Shown here piece by piece: positions 1 to 10,651 of a stretch of 64,000 nucleotides of DNA. How positions within the stretch are numbered: position 1 is the stretch's first letter; the number at the start of each line of letters is the position of its first letter. The stretch comes from Amaranthus tricolor (lineage: Eukaryota > Streptophyta > Magnoliopsida > Caryophyllales > Amaranthaceae). The stretch covers positions 22,544,727 through 22,608,726 of the forward strand of contig NC_080051.1 of assembly GCF_026212465.1 (NCBI RefSeq), in the 5' to 3' direction. The translations under genes were made by a program, and so were the position numbers. The notes beneath the pieces are model-generated. The model was not told the DNA's origin and ran no database searches. It saw only the letters and a program-made list of their open reading frames with translations.

Positions 1-1620
1 GGGAGGTACATGGGGATTAACAAAAATGGGTGATGAAGTTAATGGGCTTTGACTTCTCGATTGAATTTAATCCGGTAAAAAATAATCTAGTGGCTGATGC
101 ATTATTGAGGATTTCTTATGGTCAAATGGAATTAATGGCGTTGTTGAGTTCTCATGGAATAGATTGGAGCATGTTACAAGAGGTGGTTAACAAAGATGTG
201 ACATTAGTTCGTATCCGAGTAGTTGTCGAGAAAGGGGAACAAGTTCCCACCGTATTTTCAATTTCAAACAACATCTTACTATACAAGGGTCAATATGTAT
301 TAGCTAAATCTTCTCCTTTTATTCCGGTCTTATTAAGAGAGTATCATGATTCAACTTTAGGTGGGTACGCCGGGGAATTAAAGACTTATCTTCAGTTGGG
401 GGGTGAATGGTATTGGGAAGGAATGTGAAAGCAAGTCACGTGATATGTTAGAGCATGCCAAGTTTGTCAACAAGCTAAGAGTTCGAATCAAAGTCTCACG
501 GGGTCACTACAAATCTTCCAATTCCTTCTCAAGTTTGGGAGAATGTTATGATGGATTTCATTGAAGGGTTACCCAAGTTTGAAGGGGTTGATACCATATT
601 GGTTGTGTGATTGATCGTTTGACTAAGTTTGGGCATTTTATCACTCTCAAGCACCCATTTACGGCTCTCACAGTGGCAGCTAAGTTTGTGAAAGAGGTGG
701 TGCGCTTACATGGTTTCCTTACCTCTATCGTTTTTGATCGAGATAAAGTTTTCATGAGTGTTTTTTGGAGGAAGCTATTTCGGTTACAGGATATGCAGTT
801 ATTATGGAGTACCGCTTACCACCTGTAAACCGATGGATAAACCGAGGTTGTGAACAAAATGGTGGAGACCTACTTGGTTGTTTTGTGAATGGGCAACCGA
901 AACATTGGGTATGATGGTTACATTGAGCGAAATTTTGCTATAACACTTCTCCACATCTTTCCATCAAGATGACTCCTTTTCAAGCATTGTATGGTAGAGT
1001 GCCTCCTCATGTGGTTCGTCTAGGTCACCAACAAACTCCCGTGGATTCTTTGGATCAATTAATACAAGAAAGGGATGTGATGTTCGACGAGTTACAATTT
1101 AATATGGCCAAAGCACAACAACGAAGGAAGTACTATGTCGACAAGAAGCGGGGGAAGGTCGTTTTTGAGGTGGGAAATTGGGTATATTTGAAGATGCGAC
1201 CTTACCGATAGAAGACTTTGGCTAATCGACTCAATGAGAAGCTAGGTCCAAGGTTTTTATGGGCCTTATATAATCAGCCAAAGGGTAGGGCGGGTAGCTT
1301 ATCAATTGGAGCTCCCTAAAGATTGTCTTTTGCATCCAGTTTTTCATGTTTCACAGCTTAAGAGAGCTGAGGGCGTCACTTAGGCAGCTGCCACTAGACA
1401 TCCTTTGTCAGCCGATTTAGAGGAAGTATTGCAGCCTTTGTATATTTTGCAGGTTTGCCAATCACCTTCCAAGACACGTGAAGTATTGGTGTTATGGGAA
1501 GGAAGAGACGAAACGGAAGCTACATGGGAGGATGCTACAAAGTTCTTTGCAACTTATCCAAATGCTCACCTTGAGGACAAGGTGCTTAGGTTGGCCGGGA
1601 GTATTGAGTAATTATAGGTT
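1..1620 (+). mobile_element. Ty3/gypsy chromovirus pol remnant (degenerate)
   Basis: Decayed 3' part of a Ty3/gypsy polyprotein in shifting frames. Positions 30-428 hold the end of RNase H (motif NNLVADALLRIS, matching the usual ENxxADALSR) and the start of the integrase zinc-binding region (HDSTLGGYAG). Positions 607-828 hold integrase core (MIDRLTKFGHFI, then VFDRDKVF containing the second catalytic Asp). Positions 969-1211 hold the integrase C-terminal part (MTPFQALYGR ... GNWVYLKMRPYR). Positions 1405-1611 hold a chromodomain (VLWEGRDETEATWED ... HLEDKV), which places it among the chromoviruses. Stops and frameshifts between the blocks mean it cannot make a functional polyprotein. The 5' part lies outside the window. 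Confidence 0.9.
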
Positions 1621-1925
1621 ATATTCTGGTTTTGGTTAGTATTTGTATTGGTTATGTTCTGTTTTAGTTATTTTGTAAGCTTAGGTGGCATTTCTTTTAT
1701 GTTGTTAGGCTTAGGTGTCATTAGTGCATTTTCTATATAAGGCCATCTTGTATTGAATTTTGTATTAAGTTTTTGGAATAAGAAATAAGAGGCTAAGGAG
1801 TCTACACAACACTCGAAGCTGTGTGGGAGTTTGCACGACACTCTAAGTCGTGTGGTTAATCATCTTGTGTTCTCTTTGATTGGTGTAGAGAGTTTTGGTG
1901 TTCTTGAGGCAGGGTGTGTACTAGT
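1621..1925 (+). repeat. Probable 3' LTR of the chromovirus
   Basis: Directly follows the chromodomain stop. It contains a TATA-like TATATAA at 1734-1740, an A-rich AATAAG-type signal near 1775-1790, and two similar short palindromic units near 1802-1855 (CACGAC...GTCGTG type). This is the layout of an LTR promoter and R region. The partner 5' LTR is outside the window, so both boundaries are estimates. Confidence 0.5.
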
Positions 1926-2263
1926 TTTTTTATGTAATTAGTGTACTTTTCTTTTTTCATGATGCGAAAAGTCTTAAATGTGATTATAGAATTGTACCAT
2001 ATACTTCTAAAACTGTTGGCACGTTCTGTTAGAATTAGTGTTGCTAATATAGAAGGGAGGATATCCACAAGTAATGGAGCAAACTTTTTTAGTCATCATT
2101 CTTTGCATCTAAGTTGGAGTTTGAGTTTTAAAGCATTACTTGGTAAGAGATAGTGTTCTATACTCCTATATCATGTTAATCATACTAGGGGTTTAATGGC
2201 ACCATTATTTGTTCATGAGACAATGTCAGTTTTTCGTGAAGCCATTCTGTTTTCCTTTATGTA

Positions 2264-2492
2264 GTGTGGGAATAAGTTTTTCATTTCAAATTATGGATTT
2301 TAATTATGAAATCATAAATGAAGAATTTGAGAATGACAAGGTTTGAGTAGTCATTCTCAACTTCTAAACTTTAACTACTTTAAAAACAATGGTGGAATTT
2401 GATCCAAATTCAAATTTGAAAATTTTTGATTTGCCAAACAACAAATTTGAGCCAATTCCAAATCTTCAAATGAAATCATCGTTCCCAAACAT
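2264..2492. mobile_element. MITE-like element with about 28-bp inverted ends
   Basis: The left end reads GTGTGGGAATAAG...TTTCATTTCAAA. The right end, reverse-complemented, reads TGTTTGGGAACGATG...TTTCATTTGAAG, so the termini are imperfect inverted repeats. The interior is AT-rich and non-coding. It lies between the LTR and the first visible UBP1 exon. No clear target duplication was identified; the superfamily could be hAT or PIF. Confidence 0.45.
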
Positions 2493-2922
2493 GGTATTAA
2501 TGTTTTCCGCCCAACTTTTCTAAAATCTCTCTCATCAGAAAGCACAATGGGGTTGACTTTGGGGGATAGATCAAGCTATTGTTTGGTTTCTTGGTGTGAT
2601 TGGATGTCTAATTTTACTGGGTCTCTTTCTTAGTAATTTTCCCTCCATTGGCATTTTTTACCCTCGTTAATCTATCTATGAATTGTTGGTGGATCTCATG
2701 TTATTTCATCACTTGTCTTATTTGATCAGAAGTGATCAGGCAGTATGTTTCTTTTGGCATGTAAGTGCATGTTGGTGGATCTGATGTTATGCATGCTTAT
2801 AATTCTTTGAATTACCATTATGCTTTATGATTGAAATTTCTTTCCTTGGGCGTTACAATTTATCAAGAACTTACCTGTTGAGAATCCTTCTGAGCATACA
2901 TATTTACTTATCTATGTTTCAG

Positions 2923-5900
2923 ATAGAGCCATATCCTAGTGGAAACCTTCCTCCTGGTTTTGATCCCTCTTCTTGCCGTTGTGTGTAAGTTCAATTACCT
3001 TTGTATTATGTTTAATTTGCTGCTTCTCTTTGCCTTTTTTTATGTGTGCACCTTTTGTTTGAGTGTTGACTCCTTATACTGTAAATTTCCCCTTGTTTTC
3101 TTTTTCTTTAATTTTCTGCTTTGTTTATCTGTCGAGAATATGCAGTTATGTGGGTAATATTCATCCTCAAGTCACAGAACCTTTACTTCAAGAGGTTTTT
3201 GCTAGTGCTGGTCCTGTTGAAGGTTGCAAGCTTATTAGAAAGGAAAAGGTATTACTTTGTTTATTAGTATGCTTCTTACATGTTAGGTAGAGAAGAGGTG
3301 ATATGAACGAAAGAAAAGGAGAGTTTATAGAGGTTTTCCCATTTTGTCTTACTTTTCTTTGCTCGCAATATCAGTGGGACCTGGAAGATCATTCTAAAAA
3401 TGGAATCTTTTAATCTGTTTTAAATTCCTAATAGATCCTGGTGTTGGAATCCTTTCAATTTCAGTTCCTTCAAATTAAATCAAGCAAAGAACTAGCTCCT
3501 GTCACTTATTTTCCTTCTCTTTCTATATGATTGTGGTCGGTGGTACCTGGGTGGAAGGTAGTGACTAGTATCCTCATTTTAGTTGCTTGAGCCGTGGCTA
3601 CTTGAATAATTAATTCTACTAGGACAAAGGACATGTTTTTGTAGAGATAGATAGTCAAGTACAAAGAATAATTATTTCTTGAGATAGCATGGGCATTAAC
3701 TCTTATATTGAAGTGAAAAAAGTGCTAAATTTGAAGCGTTGTTAACTCAATGTAAGAAATATATTTCATTGTGGGTCTAGATTATTGAGTCCTTGAATAT
3801 GAAAGCCCTCATTGATAATTGAGTGGTTAATCTTGTAGCTATTAGCTAATATGTGGTTTTTAACATTCACTATACCGGTTTTGAAGTTATGTGTATTACA
3901 AAGTCCTTTGATTACTTTTGGTAGCAAGATTTTATGCAACTTACTCCAATGGTTACGACTGTAAGTAGTTTACTGCACATTAAGGATTTGCTTCTCATAA
4001 AATTTTCTGCTGCATGCAGTCATCCTATGGTTTCATTCACTACTTTGATCGGAGATTTGCCAGCATGGCTATATTGACACTTAATGGAAGGCACTTGTGA
4101 GTATTAATTGTTTAGATATTTTTTGTTAAACTTGTATCTTTCAATTCTTTTGCTTATGTCGGAATTATGCTGTCCAGATTTGGCCAGCCTATAAAAGTTA
4201 ATTGGGCATATACCAGTGGTCAGCGAGAAGACACTTCAAGTGAGTTTATCTTTTGATTTCTAGTAGAACTTTAGTATGATGATAGCTTAGCGACTGAGAT
4301 TTATGAATGCCTTTTTCAGATCATTATAATGTGTTTGTTGGCGACCTAAGCCCCGAGGTTACTGATGCTATGATGTTTGCTTGTTTTTCCGTTTATCCTA
4401 GTTGTTCGTAAGCGTCATTCATCCATCTCTCTTTCTTTATTCCTTTTTCCTCGGTTTTACTGACCTGCTCTAGCTATGGTTTTCATTCATTTCTTTTAAA
4501 TATGCTTCTGTTGTTCTCTAACATCAATTGTTGCATTTTGATGGTTTTAAATCAAATAGACTTGGCTCTTAATTTTTCTTTCTCTCCAGAGATGCAAAAG
4601 TGATGTGGGATCAGAAAACTGGGCGCTCTAGGGGGTTTGGATTTGTTTCATTTCGCAGCCAGCAGGTTATTTCTTTTGCTTCATTTTTATTGGTTTCTCT
4701 CTATATTCATCGTTCTAAAACATAAATTTGTGTTACAGGATGCCCAAAGTGCTATAAATGACCTTACTGGTAAGAACCATAAGAATTATGTCTATTAATA
4801 ATTAGGCCTTTAATTACTTTTTTGTTCTATACTTGTGCACAACTACTATAATGGATTTGTGTATATTCAGGTAAATGGCTCGGTAGTAGGCAGATACGCT
4901 GCAATTGGGCAACTAAAGGTGCTACTAACAATGATGATCAGCAGAGTTCTGATGCAAAAAGTGTGGTGGAATTGACTAATGGCACATCAGGTCTGTAATT
5001 ACTGAGTTTGATCTTTATCTGTTGTATTATCACTATACTATTATTGATATCCTTTTATATTTAAAATCATTTTGTGCAATGGGTAACTATAAAGAGACTA
5101 CATTTTCAGCAGTGTAAGCTAGGGACGAAACAACGGTTGTAGAGGCCCTATAATCTTTTCAATATTTTTCTGAATTCAATCCCTTTATTAACAACTTAAA
5201 ACAGATTATTTCTTCAAATTACAGAAATACGTTACCAATATTTACAGTCGAATTTCATTCTAAAATTACTAAAGAATAAAAAATGTAATATACTCGTTCT
5301 TAATGCCAACCGAATACATGACTCATTAATCTAGCACAATTGAATTGCCCAACATTTTTAGGACACATAATCTGAATAATCAATGAAATTCAATCTTAGC
5401 AATCATCGTAAATCTATATAAACAAATTTAGAAATATGATTTTTCTTATCTTCATTCAAAAATAACTGAGTAGAGATTTTTTTTATTTATAAATTGTAAA
5501 TATAAATTGTTCATCTAATCTATTTGTATTTTTTTCTTATGTTAAATCATTTCTTACTCATGCTTCTTTTTTATTTTATATCAAGTCATTGTGTTCTTCA
5601 TTTATTTTCATTGATTTGCACATATATTCGATTTCCTACCTTCAGCAAATCAAACAATCAGAAAAAGCCCACAACATAGCACAGAAAGATCAAAGTTATT
5701 GACCACATTTGACAAAGAATTTTTCAAAGTTACGGATTTTGGTTGCAACAACAATGATTTTAAGGAGTACCCATGAATAATGAGCCAGTAGCCCCGAACT
5801 GCAGCAAAATAATTAAAAGATCTGCAGCTTTTAGTTCATGAACCAGCACCGCATAGGGCTTGATTAATTTTTTTCTTGATATAGCAAGACAAAAAACTGC

Positions 5901-8705
5901 CAAGAACCAGATTTGACGAAAATAAAACCAACTCAAGGACAGTATGTGGTGAATCACTGTTTGTTTTTCTTGTGGGCAATTTTTATAACCTACACTGTAT
6001 CATTGATGAAGCTTAAGCATGCATAAACAAGCCTAAGATCAATTAAAACTCTCCATGAATGTATTTTTCTTTAAAAAAGCATAATGTTGTAGTGAGGTCA
6101 AATACGTGTGCCACAATAAATGTTGCTTTTTGAACATGTTCTTGATAGAAGAATATTATATTATGAACTCCAAGGTGATTGATGAAAGACAAATACCCAC
6201 GGACAAGAACAACAAAACTGTGCGCAGATTGTCAAAGAGATTAGATGAACAATCTTATAAATGAAAAAAAGCTCTTTGTTTGGTTGTTTTTGAATGGTAA
6301 TCAAAAGAGGGATTGAATTGGTTGGGTTTGATTGAAAAGATGTTTTTTTTTTTTGTGTTCAAATGTGTTTTTAAAAGTTAAATAAACAGCACATGCCTTG
6401 CACGTGACGACTCTATCGGAACATGGATGGATTTTGTTAGTAGGTACTTTATGACAAAGAAAATGTAATTTTGAGGTACTTATGACAATAAAGAATGTTC
6501 TATGTGCGTTCAGACTAAGAGTCACTTTTATGGGGTTTTATTTGACAATATTTCCTGTTTATAATAATCTTGCGCTTTTGCTTGTCGTTCCGGAATATTA
6601 GGTAGCGTCCTGCATTCCAATTCCCGTCCCTGTCCTGTACTGTATTGTGTTGCTGGAAATAATGGTTTAAACTATCAATGATCTAACCGCGATTTCGAAT
6701 TTAATTTGTTTATCCTGCTCTATTGCTGTATTCTGTAAGCCTTGTTTTCTATCACTGAATAGGACATCTGCTATCCCAATTGTTTTATGTGCATTAGGTG
6801 GTTAATTTTGTCATTTCTATTCACTAACATGTCTATTCTGTTTGTGATGGATTGTTTTTTACATTTTTCAGAAGATGGAAAGGAGGCCACAAACAGTGAA
6901 GCCCCTGAAAATAATCCTCAATATACAACTGTGTATGTCGGAAATCTTGCTCCTGAGGTAATGAGGTTCCTGTGTTTTTTTTTCACTTGTTTTCCCCTTA
7001 TCTACTCTTCCCTGCTTACACCAAAAGGTAATGTTATTATTTACATTTTAACTCTAGTTACGAGTTGCTGTCTTAAACTTGGTTGGTTGCTGAAGTTAAA
7101 GTGATACCATTAAAAAGATATGTCCCTCCCCCTTCTTTCCTGAAGTTTGATCATCAATTAAATTCAGGACTGTTTGCAATCTTTGAAGAGTGAAGGAAAA
7201 AGTTAATTGGTGGAGTCTGCATTTACATTTAGTTGATGTCAAACTGAACATGCTAAAACAATAAGCAGGATTATCAGGATCAAGTACTTGAGAGCAGAAC
7301 TTTTTCTTTAACTATATATCTCCATCTTAGATTCCATAACATGCACCATAGACTGATTGTTTGTGTTTGACTTGCAGACTACTCAACTTGACCTCCACCG
7401 TCACTTTCATAACTTAGGAGCTGGATCTATTGAAGAAGTAAGGGTACAGCGTGACAAAGGCTTTGGCTTTGTCAGATACAGTAATCATGCTGAAGCTGCT
7501 TTGGGCATTCAGTTGGGAAATACACAAAATTTGCTTTTCGGAAAACAAATCAAGGTGTGCCACGCTTAAACTCTGTTGTGTTTTATATTTTGTTTATAGA
7601 TGGCAATGTTCTTAATGTGCGTTAGCACTTGTAATGAGCCATAAGCGCATGTGCATTAGAAGATTTGTTACTCTTGACTCTTGAGACCTGGACTTGGTAA
7701 ATATCATTTAAGTTTCTATAATTTTGTATTTAGGCCATTGTGCTCTTTAACTATACTTTTATGTCATGAAAAGACGAGCGCTGTGTCAATTTTTCTTTTC
7801 CAAAATTACCCAATGAAAGTATCTGAATGTATGTACTCCCTCTGTCCCAATGAATTTGCAACATTTTCCATTTTAGTCCGTCCCACTTAATTTGCATCAT
7901 TTTTATTTTTGGATGGCCCACCACTTTCTTTTAATCTCATCCATACATTTTAACTCACTTTTAATTCCATCCACACAATTCATTCTTTCTCTTCATTTAT
8001 TACTACATTCTTAAAAACTACCCTCTTTCTCTTTGATGCAAATCAAAGAGGACAGAGGGAGTATATGATTTATAGTGCTTGATTTTGTTTATATTGATGA
8101 TTTAACACACATTCATTTGATTTATATTGATGATTTTGTTTGTGTTTAATGTTTGTGTCAAGCAACCAATCTTAATCTTTTGGTATTAAGGTTTTGGCAT
8201 TGTTATTTAATGTCCGTGTCAACTGTCAACTCAAACTTAAAAGCTTGTAATATACATGCTTGAACTACTGTCTCTGACTGCTTTATAGTGTCTTTTATTT
8301 GTATAGATGACGTCCCTTTCTCATGTCTTTATTTATTTTTAGTTTTTGGGAATTATACTATGGTCTTCACATTTGTTGCTAAATTTGCTCTCGGACGTCT
8401 GAAGTTGTGCCTTGTGCTTTTAGTGTTCTTGGGGAAGCAAGCCAACTCCAGCAGGGACAGCATCAAATCCACTACCTCCACCGGCTCCTGCACCTTTAGG
8501 CTTTTCTGCTACGGATCTTCTATCCTACGAGAGGCAAATGGCAATGAGTAAGATGGGCGGAATGCATGCTCTCATGCATGCACAGGGACCTCTTCATCTA
8601 AATAAAGCTAGTATGGGTATGACAGCGCCTGGAGCTAGCCAAGCTATTTATGATGGCGGGTATCAAAACATGGCAGCTGCTCAGCAGATGATGTACTATC
8701 ATTAA
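2923..8705 (+). CDS. UBP1: UBP1/RBP47-type oligouridylate-binding protein, three RRMs, 5' exon not in window
   Basis: Exons: 2923-2984, 3146-3248, 4020-4096, 4178-4239, 4320-4407, 4590-4665, 4739-4769, 4871-4990, 6872-6957, 7378-7554, 8424-8705; 1164 nt, 387 aa plus stop, all introns GT-AG. RRM1 lies at about residues 21-95 ([29 protein letters not shown]), RRM2 at 103-180 ([32 protein letters not shown]), RRM3 at 225-295 ([29 protein letters not shown]). A Pro-rich linker ([10 protein letters not shown]) and a tail ending QQMMYYH follow, all typical of plant UBP1. The family binds U-rich pre-mRNA and mRNA, aids intron recognition and 3'-UTR stability, and joins stress granules. The first visible exon opens at [15 protein letters not shown]. 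Family members have a Gln-rich exon before it with the start codon; I do not see it between the retroelement and 2923. The gene is therefore 5'-partial here, either extending left or truncated. Confidence 0.93.
4991..6871 (+). other. Long AT-rich intron of the UBP1 gene (1.9 kb)
   Basis: The intron lies between a G|gt donor after TCA and an ag|AAGATGG acceptor; frame is preserved across it. I see no transposon ends, tRNA or convincing coding fragment inside. Short ORFs here (5760-5957, 6301-6525 minus) look random. Confidence 0.7.
7836..8061. mobile_element. Stowaway-type MITE in UBP1 intron
   Basis: 226 bp with terminal inverted repeats CTCCCTCTGTCC / GGACAGAGGGAG, flanked on both sides by TA (7834-7835 and 8062-8063). 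Inverted similarity extends inward (TTTGCA / TGCAAA). Stowaway MITEs are non-autonomous Tc1/mariner derivatives with exactly these termini and a TA target. It sits in the last UBP1 intron. Confidence 0.9.
8163..8208 (+). repeat. 3' tail fragment of an RTE-type LINE
   Basis: Reads CCAATCTTAATCTTTTGGTATTAAGG then TTTTGGCATTGTTAT. It matches the 3' ends of the RTE copies elsewhere in this window (TTAAGGCTCTGGCATTGTTG). About 45 bp, in the last UBP1 intron. Confidence 0.6.
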
Positions 8706-9200
8706 ATCTCGATGCACAGCTCTTTTAAAATTCTTCTGCACCCGCAGATTTACATTTGTGTGTCTAAAATTCATCTATTAGCTATTTGTTTCTCTTGAGC
8801 CGAACCATGAGGGTTTGAGGCTTATCCCTCTGTACTCGATTGTCCTGTCACCTATGTGTGGATACAAGATGTATTGTACCCTTCTATTCCCCCCCTTTTT
8901 TTCTTTTATTTTTTCCTCAGCTTTTGGAGTTTTCTGTTTTTTTTTTGTTTCTTTCCTTTTCTTTATATCTTGTAGGAATTTATCTTTGATTTAGAGAAAT
9001 GTCCATTTTATGGACATTAGCTTATTATATAATCATATTTTTCTTTTTTTTTTTCTATGGAATTTTTCTTTGTTTTTGTGGAACACCGAGTTACAGATCC
9101 CAGAAAGCGATACAAGGAAGTTTTGATGTATGCTAATTGTCCAATGTATTTTGTGAAATATTTTTTCTATAAACGTAGCTGACTTCTCTTTTCACTCGTT
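8706..9200 (+). other. UBP1 3' UTR and downstream flank
   Basis: Non-coding sequence after the UBP1 stop, with T-rich tracts (8893-8950, 9041-9052) typical of plant 3' UTRs. The poly(A) site cannot be fixed from sequence alone. Confidence 0.45.
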
Positions 9201-10011
9201 TCATTTTTTCTGGTCTTAGAATTTTCTGCCATTATGATTTTTGAAACATTAAGTGCATTTGTTAGCTGTAAATTGCATGTTCTCCGAGCAAAGCCTGCTT
9301 GTCTAATAAATTGAATTCGCAACATGTGCGATTCCCAACATATACAAGTATTTCCTTGAAAAGCATCATTGGATTTTGGTTGATTTAGATACCTTTTGTA
9401 TTTTCAATTTTATTTTTCACGCGATTCATCATACTTTCTCTAGTTTTCAAAAGTTGTTAGATTTCTGTTTTTTATATACTTCTGATATATAATATTTTTA
9501 ATTTTATAGAATAAAAATTTTTTAAAAAATAATATTATGAAAATATGTATTAAGACAAATTAAACAGTATTTTACTTGATCATAGAGAAGTATATGCCAA
9601 ACAAAGTCAATTGTTGAACAGTAAGTGCTACAGTTGCTACAAGACTGTTGGCAACTATTAAGTTCCAATTCACCATGCTGCAATCTCCAATTGATTGTAG
9701 TAATAAAGGCAGTGGAATTGATTGGTATATCAGTCCAAACCTTTCCAACAAACCCTACTTTGATTCATCCTTCAGCCTCATCTCATCATCCTCTTCAACA
9801 AATACCTTTTCATCGTCTGACATTTATATGATGATTTGTTTCCCTCCAATTTCCAAAGCACGAAAAACAGAATTGATAACAAACTTAGAATTTTTATTAT
9901 TAAAATGTTTAAGCTAATTATTGTGAGAGACTCTAATAGACCGCCTCATTATGTTTTTTAAAATAAAAATAAAAAATAGTTTAATTGTACTCTTTTTGGG
10001 TAGGGTTTTAG
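9201..10011. other. Intergenic region with no supported gene
   Basis: AT-rich DNA. Two overlapping short ORFs (9625-9831 and 9648-9917) encode Ser-rich or low-complexity peptides without recognisable domains. No RNA gene or transposon termini were recognised. Confidence 0.6.
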
Positions 10012-10470
10012 AATATTTCAAGTAAGCATTTAAAACACGTCAAGTAGGGGTTCATAGTATGTCAACTAGGTGTTTTAGCGTGCTGAAGTTGTCAAGTAGG
10101 TGTTTTTAATTGTCTAATTCTCATAAACCTCCCTACTTGGAATACCTCAAAACACATGTTTAACATACGTCAAATAACTACTTGACATACCTCAAATCAT
10201 ACTTAATACCCCTTAATTTAACACATGCTTGATAACCTCAAATACTTGCTTGGTATACCCTAAATACCTACGTGGTAATGTGGTATATCTCAAATCCCTA
10301 CTTAACATACCTCAAACACCTACTAAATATACCCTAAATATCTAATTGGTATATCCCAAAAACCTACTTGGCGTACCTTAAACACCTATTTAACTACCCC
10401 AAATTCCTACTTTATATAACCAAAATACCTGTTTGGTATATCTATTGATAGCTCAAATACCTATTGATCT
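10012..10470. repeat. Degenerate minisatellite with internal inversion, upstream of NUP107
   Basis: Many imperfect units of roughly 22-24 bp built on CCTACTTGGTATACC and TCAAA occur from about 10120 to 10465 (for example TACTTGACATACCTCAAA, TACTTAACATACCTCAAA). To the left, about 10012-10105, the motif runs inverted (CAAGTAGGTGTTTT, CAACTAGGTGTTTT). The array is therefore a foldback of a short tandem repeat. It ends about 180 bp before the NUP107 start codon. Confidence 0.8.
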
Positions 10471-10651
10471 CAATTTAAAAAGGCCAGTTTAAACTGGTTT
10501 CGCTTGAGAATCCGTGTAGCAGTGTAGGTTAAACTTAATCCCACCTATTTAAAATTAATCTGCAAATTGCCCTTTTTTTGGCGGTTAAACCTCAGTTTCT
10601 AGGGTTTGTTCGTAGTCTAGAATTGTGAAACCTGTCAGTTTAATCGCGGCC

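Noticed and set aside
9625..9917. Ser-rich ORFs between UBP1 and NUP107, considered as a small gene or a pseudogene fragment
   Set aside because: No family match, no splice partners and no start or stop context that stands out.
10012..10470. Considered as a CRISPR-like array because of regular short repeats
   Set aside because: Units are degenerate, have no unique spacers, and the DNA is a plant nuclear genome.
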